Shown piece after piece: positions 30,233 through 34,857 of a stretch of 34,857 nt of DNA. This DNA is from Bacteroidota bacterium. Lineage in GTDB: Bacteria; Bacteroidota; Bacteroidia; Flavobacteriales_D; Sanyastnellaceae. Where the stretch lies: positions 1 through 34,857 of the forward strand of contig JAQCJQ010000013.1 in assembly GCA_027593035.1 (NCBI GenBank), in the 5' to 3' direction. The notes beneath the pieces are model-generated. The model saw only the letters and a program-made list of their open reading frames with translations. It did no database searches and was not told the origin of the DNA. Each line of letters starts with the position of its first letter. Position 1 is the first letter of the stretch. The translations under genes were made by a program, and so were the position numbers.

Positions 30233-32058
30233 TGAGGAAATTTCCGATCGGTAAGTGAACGAAAAACAGGATAGCGATTGACCGTCCCTTCAAAATGTAT
30301 CGATTGCTTGTACAACCAGTCCAACTGCGCACGGGGTTGACTCATTTTTTCCGGAAAACGTTCTTTTTGTGTTGCGAAGTCCGCCGCCAGCCCCGCATCA
30401 TTTTGAAGCAAATCGTAAGCGGTCTCTTCGAACACATAGCTGCTAAAGTGCTCTTTTTGTTGCAAAGCACTATCAAAGAAATTCCACGTGAAGTACGAAT
30501 CATGTGCTCGAGGATCCAACGTCTCCGCTAAAAACCGGATCCCATCCTGTGCTGTTGCAATGATCCAATCGCCGGCAAAGAGCTGGACTGATTCCGTCAC
30601 CTCGCGAATCGAATCCGTTCTGTTCATGTGGTGGCCTTCATATGGCTTATTGGATGAATCAAAGGACTCGATGTAATCAACGCGCAACGTCAAAACCGTA
30701 TCTCGTGGTAGAGCAGTCATTTCAATGCCATTCCATGCCAGGCGATCCACCACTTCATGCCAGGCTTGGGGAATGCAGTAGAATTCGGGCAAAACCGTCT
30801 CGAACCGAGTTTTGTATGCATTCCAGTAAGGAATCGTGTCTTGCCAGACCTCAGAATGATCATAACGCAACCGTGTGCTTTTCGTGATGGGACTGATTTC
30901 CCTCCTAGCTGCATATCCTTTGAACAATAGTGCTGTGGAATCGGCATAGTTCAAATCCCATCGAACGGGCAATTTCTGAGCTACCGCAAGCCTGCTTTGC
31001 TCCTCCTTACGGATCTGCATGATTTCATCAGACATTTTCATGCCCAAAAGCCCCATTTCCTGAAGCAGCAGTCGCGTGGCTTCAACACGTTCGGGAAATG
31101 GTTTCAACATGTGTGCTTCGGCCGTGAAGCCCAGCGTTGAAAACAACGTGGTATAGCCGGTGCTGTAACGAGGTGTTTCCAGAAAGCCCACGATGCCATT
31201 TTCAGGAACTTCATTTTGAAGGTTTACATAAGGAATCATCGGCTCACCTCTTTGCTCCATTCGAGCATAGAGTTGGGGTTCAAAGACGTTTTTTAAAAAA
31301 GGTCCGATGACCGGACCCGCCTTATCAACCTGCGTCGTGATCAAGGTCATTCGGTAGGAATAGTCGGCACCATTGGTCGTATGCGTGTCAATGAAAATGT
31401 CCGGCTTTACGGCATGAAACAATTGGACAAAAGCCTTGGCATTTCGACTGTCCATTTTGATGAAATCTCGGTTGAGATCCAAGTTTCGGCTGTTGCCACG
31501 GAACCCATAATAATCGGGGCCATCCTGGTTGGTTCGAGAACAGCAGTTGCGGTTCAAGGCGCCACCAACATTGTACATGGGAATGATGACCACATCCATC
31601 ATATCCAAGTAAATGCTCTTCATTTTCTCGTTCTCGAGAACCTCTCGCATCCAACCGATCGAGGCATCCACACCGCAAGGTTCTCCAGGATGAATGGCGT
31701 TGTTCACGAGCATGCACAAACGATCCATGGAGGAATTGCGGGTGAGCTTCAGAGCCTCGAGATTGTGAATATTGGCTGCGTTTGGAGAAAAGACAAAGGC
31801 ATGAATGGGCCTTCCGACATCGCTGATGCCGACTTCAATCAAATTCACTTCATCGTGTGCATTCGCGAGTTCTTGGAAAGCCGCGATTGCCTCGGACCAT
31901 GTGGGCGTAACATTGTTCTCCAATGCAACTTGAGGGTCGCTACCCAATGCCATTGACTGGGCTACAGAAGCCGTTGAGCAAGAAAGTAAAATCCAGCAGA
32001 GCGTTGAGCCCATGGCCATTGTTCTTCTTCTCAGTTGATTGAAGCCTCCCGTTTTCAT
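30229..32058 (-). CDS. M14-family zinc carboxypeptidase, exported
   Basis: A secreted or periplasmic metallocarboxypeptidase of 609 residues. A basic n-region and hydrophobic core (STLCWILLSCSTASVAQ) form the signal peptide. The zinc ligands are His123 and Glu126 in NNAIHPGEPCG and His226 in DTHTTNG. RNLDLNRDF (191-199) is the substrate-carboxylate-binding block, and Glu314 in GFTAEAHML is the likely general base. A beta-rich C-terminal region of about 250 residues follows that I cannot name. ATG 32058 is used; Met14 or Met16 would also leave a workable signal peptide. It is divergent from yqgE across 36 bases and overlaps the downstream esterase start by four bases. Confidence 0.9.
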   Translation of the reverse strand: MKTGGFNQLRRRTMAMGSTLCWILLSCSTASVAQSMALGSDPQVALENNVTPTWSEAIAAFQELANAHDEVNLIEVGISDVGRPIHAFVFSPNAANIHNLEALKLTRNSSMDRLCMLVNNAIHPGEPCGVDASIGWMREVLENEKMKSIYLDMMDVVIIPMYNVGGALNRNCCSRTNQDGPDYYGFRGNSRNLDLNRDFIKMDSRNAKAFVQLFHAVKPDIFIDTHTTNGADYSYRMTLITTQVDKAGPVIGPFLKNVFEPQLYARMEQRGEPMIPYVNLQNEVPENGIVGFLETPRYSTGYTTLFSTLGFTAEAHMLKPFPERVEATRLLLQEMGLLGMKMSDEIMQIRKEEQSRLAVAQKLPVRWDLNYADSTALLFKGYAARREISPITKSTRLRYDHSEVWQDTIPYWNAYKTRFETVLPEFYCIPQAWHEVVDRLAWNGIEMTALPRDTVLTLRVDYIESFDSSNKPYEGHHMNRTDSIREVTESVQLFAGDWIIATAQDGIRFLAETLDPRAHDSYFTWNFFDSALQQKEHFSSYVFEETAYDLLQNDAGLAADFATQKERFPEKMSQPRAQLDWLYKQSIHFEGTVNRYPVFRSLTDRKFPQ

Positions 32059-32062
32059 CTGT

Positions 32063-32070
32063 CAAATTTG
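32063..32070. promoter_or_regulatory. Palindromic CAAATTTG in a divergent promoter region
   Basis: CAAATTTG reads the same on both strands and is one base off TAnnTTTG in either direction. It sits in the 36-base gap between the starts of the M14 gene (32058) and yqgE (32095). Used on the minus strand it would start transcription at or very near the M14 ATG. A shared core or an operator half-site are both possible. Confidence 0.3.
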
Positions 32071-32094
32071 ATGTAAAAGTCGGAACTTAGCACC

Positions 32095-32673
32095 ATGATT
32101 CGATTCACTCCTTCATCTGTGGCGGAGCCCAAGCCCGGACAAGTCTTGTTGTCTGAGCCCTTCTTAGAAGACGTTTATTTTGGACGAAAGGCGGTACTTC
32201 TGTGCGAGCACAACAAGGAAAGTTCTTTTGGTTTTGTCTTGAACAATTTCATCGAAGTCGATCTGCATGAATTGCTTCAAGACATGCCTCAATGGGAGGC
32301 TCGCATCAGTTTGGGAGGGCCTGTCAAAAATTCAAACCTTTACTATTTGCACACCTGCCGGCAGGTCCCTGATGCGACACAAGTGATGGAGGGGTTGTAC
32401 ATGGGAGGTGATTTCGATTGGATCAAGCAGGCCGTTTTGGACAAAAAAATCACAGACCTCGAGCTTCGTTTTTTTGTCGGATATGCGGGATGGACTTCCG
32501 GTCAATTGGCCGATGAAATCAAAAGCAAGTCCTGGTTTGTTGTAGACGCTTCCATGGAGAAAATCATGGACACCACGATTGAAGAAGACGATTACTGGAA
32601 GCAACTCATATTGGCGATGGGGCCTGAATTTACTCACATCGCGAATGCGCCAACTGATCCCAGTCTAAACTGA
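32095..32673 (+). CDS. YqgE/AlgH family protein
   Basis: A 192-residue cytoplasmic protein of the widespread YqgE/AlgH (DUF179) family, whose molecular function is unsettled. Family blocks are clear: PGQVLLSEPFLEDVYFGRKA near the start, LCEHNKESSFGFVLN (36-50), ISLGGPV with NSNLYYLHT, and the most conserved stretch RFFVGYAGWTSGQLADEI. Near-consensus GAACTTAG ends four bases before the ATG. The 3' end overlaps that of the convergent DUF2797 gene by nine bases. The algH name from Pseudomonas implies regulation of alginate, which should not be assumed here. Confidence 0.94.
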   Translation: MIRFTPSSVAEPKPGQVLLSEPFLEDVYFGRKAVLLCEHNKESSFGFVLNNFIEVDLHELLQDMPQWEARISLGGPVKNSNLYYLHTCRQVPDATQVMEGLYMGGDFDWIKQAVLDKKITDLELRFFVGYAGWTSGQLADEIKSKSWFVVDASMEKIMDTTIEEDDYWKQLILAMGPEFTHIANAPTDPSLN

Positions 32674-33501
32674 TTGCACTTGAATGGTAATGCGGTATCC
32701 AGCGTGACTCCGCACGTTGAAAACTCGGTTTTCATCGAATAGCATATACTGCCCTTTGATTCCTTGAAGTACACCCCTGAATTGAGGGGTTTTATCGAGT
32801 CGGATGCTATTGATTTTTTCTGGATACGTCAATACGGGATACCGAATTTCAACGGGAGAAGACTCGTCTTCAAAGAAGCTTTCATAAGACTCTCCGAGCC
32901 AATCAAAGGCCGTTTCACGTGCCTCCACCAATAAATTGCAATCAAACGGTACATCGGCCAGCATTTTCCGGAAATTGGTTTTGTCCGCCATGTGGTCCTT
33001 CAGTGCGACTTCCAATTCACCCGCGAGTTGGCGATAGGGCGTGTTGGCGATAACGATGGCACCAGACGCGCCTTGATCCACCCATCGGTTTGGGATGTTT
33101 GTCAATCGGGTGACCCCCACCTTGAGACCACTCGTGTGACTGATGTAGACCGCATGAGGCTGGTTGTGATGTTGTTCCTCCCATTCCTTGTCGCGAAGTG
33201 CTATGCCCTCGTGGATCCGGCTCAACTCCGGATGGAACACACTCTCGACCGCTTGAGGCGCTTTCAACCAAGCGTCATAACTCATCCCTTCCCCGAATGT
33301 CTTCCGGATGCGCTTTCCTGTCTCAACGCAATTGATTTCGCCCTCAAACTGAATGGAGAGTTCTTGGCCTATCCACGTGTGCGGATCCAATGAAGGCATA
33401 GACTCAAGCCGATCTGCTCCCTGCCATTGGTATTGCGCGCTCTTCTGATCAAGCAAATCCAAGCCTACAGACATTTTTCGAATGTTCCCCTCCCAGTTCA
33501 T
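32665..33501 (-). CDS. DUF2797 family protein
   Basis: A 278-residue protein of unknown function that I assign to DUF2797 from its N-terminal GNIRKMSVGLDL, the EINCVETGKRIRKTFGEGMS block (55-74) and VYISHTSGLKVGVTRLTNIP (118-137) followed by RWVDQGAS. That last part resembles a GIY-YIG-like core. Many family members carry a Cys-rich zinc motif after the TGK block; here that region reads GEGMSYDAWLKAPQAVESVF and only Cys58 remains nearby. There is no signal peptide. ATG 33501 is chosen because the family begins a few residues before GNIRKM. It converges with yqgE (9-base overlap); its start lies 93 bases from that of the divergent T9SS cargo gene. Confidence 0.82.
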   Translation of the reverse strand: MNWEGNIRKMSVGLDLLDQKSAQYQWQGADRLESMPSLDPHTWIGQELSIQFEGEINCVETGKRIRKTFGEGMSYDAWLKAPQAVESVFHPELSRIHEGIALRDKEWEEQHHNQPHAVYISHTSGLKVGVTRLTNIPNRWVDQGASGAIVIANTPYRQLAGELEVALKDHMADKTNFRKMLADVPFDCNLLVEARETAFDWLGESYESFFEDESSPVEIRYPVLTYPEKINSIRLDKTPQFRGVLQGIKGQYMLFDENRVFNVRSHAGYRITIQVQSV

Positions 33502-33594
33502 GACGCGAAGCTAAAATATTCTTGCGCCTGTAACGCTTCGCAATCGGATAAGTTAACCGTATTTCGTATATTGCAAAACGATAAATTCACAAGC

Positions 33595-34494
33595 ATGAAA
33601 AACTTTTTACTGTTAGTTGGTTTGATTTCAAGCGTAACCGTTTTCTCGCAAGACGTTCTTTACGCTGAAGGATTTGAAGACTTCGCTGTTGGCGAATTCG
33701 TCTCTAGTCATCCTGTTTGGTCCACTTGGGCCAATGCTCCTGAGACGGAAGAGGACTCTCAAATCACCGATGAAATGGCTCATGAAGGGTCAAATGCACT
33801 TAAAATCTACAACACGGCTGCTACAGGAGGTCCCATGGACATCATGTTGATTGCTGGTTTGAACGGCGACGTTTACGATGTGTCTTTCTGGATGTACGTC
33901 CCGTCTGGCTTTGTAGGTTACTACAATGTTCAAGAAGAACAAGAGCCTGGTGTTGCTTGGGCGTTTGAGTCAACTTTTTTGCTTGATGGTTCCATCAGTG
34001 TATTCATGGACGGCGCCATTGTTGCTGAAGGTACTTACCCATCAGACACGTGGTTCCAAGTTTCTCACTTGGTTGACATGGATTCTGACAACATCACGCT
34101 CTCCATCGATGGTTCATCCATTGGCACTTTCCTTTTCGACTCAGGATTCGGAGGCGTCAATTTCTATGCCTATGGTGACAACGTCACTTACAGTACGTAT
34201 TTTATTGATGATGTTGTCATTGCTACAGCGGTGCCTTCTGCAATCACAATTCCTGAAGCACTGGCCTTCAATTTTGGACCAAACCCTGCCGTGAATTACA
34301 TCAATGTTCAAGGACAGCCTGCTGACGCCTTGTTGAAGATTCACGCGCTGAATGGCCAGTTGGTTTTGGAGCAAAAAGTCAATTCATTGGATCGCGGACA
34401 ACGCATCGATTTGAACTTGGACAACGGGATTTACTTTGTTGAAATATCAAATGGTGCATTGCGCTCTACGCAACGCCTAGTGGTGCAACACTAA
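33595..34494 (+). CDS. Secreted lectin-like protein with T9SS type A sorting domain
   Basis: A 299-residue secreted protein. The signal peptide is MKNFLLLVGLISSVTVFSQ. Residues about 20-215 form a beta-sandwich of concanavalin A/LamG type, suggested by YAEGFEDF at the start, SFWMYVPSGFVGYYN, DTWFQVSHLVDMDSDNITLS and STYFIDDVVI, a pattern seen in carbohydrate- or surface-binding domains. The tail from about 225 (FNFGPNPAVNYINVQGQPAD ... GIYFVEISNGALRSTQRLVV) is a type A T9SS sorting domain, so the protein is expected on or outside the outer membrane. The frame is open back to 33427, but ATG 33595 starts the signal peptide. It stands alone and ends at a strong hairpin terminator. The ligand is unknown. 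Confidence 0.88.
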   Translation: MKNFLLLVGLISSVTVFSQDVLYAEGFEDFAVGEFVSSHPVWSTWANAPETEEDSQITDEMAHEGSNALKIYNTAATGGPMDIMLIAGLNGDVYDVSFWMYVPSGFVGYYNVQEEQEPGVAWAFESTFLLDGSISVFMDGAIVAEGTYPSDTWFQVSHLVDMDSDNITLSIDGSSIGTFLFDSGFGGVNFYAYGDNVTYSTYFIDDVVIATAVPSAITIPEALAFNFGPNPAVNYINVQGQPADALLKIHALNGQLVLEQKVNSLDRGQRIDLNLDNGIYFVEISNGALRSTQRLVVQH

Positions 34495-34516
34495 CAATTC
34501 ATTTTGTGCCGATCAG

Positions 34517-34545
34517 AAAAGCCCGCTACCCTGCGGGCTTTTTTT
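34517..34545 (+). terminator. Bidirectional rho-independent terminator
   Basis: AAAAGCCCGC (34517-34526) pairs with GCGGGCTTTT (34533-34542) around the loop TACCCT, and the T run continues to 34545. It lies 22 bases after the T9SS cargo stop and 5 bases from the stop of the convergent hydrolase gene. The A run on the left makes it usable on the minus strand too. Confidence 0.93.
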
Positions 34546-34549
34546 ATGC

Positions 34550-34857
34550 TCACATATACCGTTGATCCAAAAAGTTCCTAGATCGATTGATCAGATCCAA
34601 CATGTCGTCAGGCAATTCAGAAGACAACCAAGGTTGCCTCGACCCGAATGTATGTCCACCTTGGTTTAGCCACTGGATGTCCATTTGAGTCACCTTGCAA
34701 AGAGACTCCGCCTCACTTGGCAACACGGCCAAATCATCCTTTGCATGCGCAATAAAAACCGGGCATTCCAGCCTGCTCAACGCATCTTGAATGTTCAAGT
34801 TCCCCTTTTCCCTGTGGAAGGACTCGTAAAAGCCAAAACGGTGGTGTAACGTTTGAC
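34550..34857 (-). CDS. Alpha/beta hydrolase, C-terminal part (5' end beyond window)
   Basis: The frame stays open to the right edge, so this is the last 102 or so codons of a longer gene. The visible sequence (TLHHRFGFYESFHREKGN onward) includes CPVFIAHAKDDLAVLPSEAE, where the Asp of AKDD fits the catalytic acid, and NQGGHTFGSRQPW, where His fits the catalytic histidine of an alpha/beta hydrolase of dienelactone hydrolase or S9-like type. The nucleophile lies outside the window. It ends 5 bases from the shared terminator. Confidence 0.75.
   Translation of the reverse strand, partial: QTLHHRFGFYESFHREKGNLNIQDALSRLECPVFIAHAKDDLAVLPSEAESLCKVTQMDIQWLNQGGHTFGSRQPWLSSELPDDMLDLINRSRNFLDQRYM

Noticed and set aside
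1-34857. CRISPR arrays, insertion sequences, prophage genes, tRNA or rRNA, toxin-antitoxin or known defence genes
   Set aside because: I looked on both strands for direct-repeat arrays, transposase or integrase motifs and tRNA-like sequence and saw none; the gene content is typical chromosomal core plus secreted enzymes.

Overview
The window is a compact stretch of a Bacteroidota chromosome, most likely from the Flavobacteriales. The basis is protein content and signals: two secreted proteins end in type IX secretion (T9SS) type A sorting domains, several genes are preceded by sequences resembling the Bacteroidota -7 element TAnnTTTG rather than Shine-Dalgarno sequences, and many lipoprotein-type peptidases and glycosidases are present. 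GC content is moderate. I see no insertion sequence, prophage, CRISPR array, tRNA or rRNA. Genes are packed with 0-40 bp gaps, and the only large non-coding element is RNase P RNA.

Layout. (1) 133-1749: proline catabolism enzyme PruA. (2) 1785-4040, minus: an M28 peptidase/PDZ lipoprotein, then rnpB starting about 3 bases after its stop, a strong hairpin terminator, and a 180-residue gene of unknown function. (3) 4071-6533, plus: a PD40 propeller lipoprotein, an RluE-type pseudouridine synthase and a PlsC acyltransferase, tightly coupled. (4) 6537-14711, minus: tpiA, prmA, a 1494-residue exported protein of unknown function, and fadH, spaced as one operon. (5) 14784-17897, plus: a RecQ-family helicase and an RlmI-type rRNA methyltransferase. 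(6) pdxH (minus), a 74-residue small protein (plus) and a PhoD-like lipoprotein phosphoesterase (minus). (7) A T9SS cargo protein (minus) with a clean terminator. (8) 21556-29352, plus: paaZ, an S41 peptidase, a GH92 mannosidase lipoprotein and a class III aminotransferase, joined by 1-4 base stop/start overlaps. (9) 29303-32058, minus: an M14 carboxypeptidase and an HSL-type esterase. (10) yqgE/algH (plus), a DUF2797 protein (minus), a second T9SS cargo (plus), a bidirectional terminator, and the 3' part of an alpha/beta hydrolase running off the right edge.

Taken together the genes suggest a heterotroph living on proteins, peptides, mannose-containing glycans, fatty acids and perhaps aromatic acids: exported peptidases (M28, S41, M14), GH92, PruA, PaaZ and FadH, set among housekeeping genes for RNA modification, glycolysis, PLP synthesis and repair. 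I found no obvious new defence or mobile system. The strongest candidate for undescribed biology is the 1494-residue beta-rich exported protein encoded between prmA and fadH. The rnpB arrangement and the mixed paaZ-S41-GH92-aminotransferase operon are the next most interesting.
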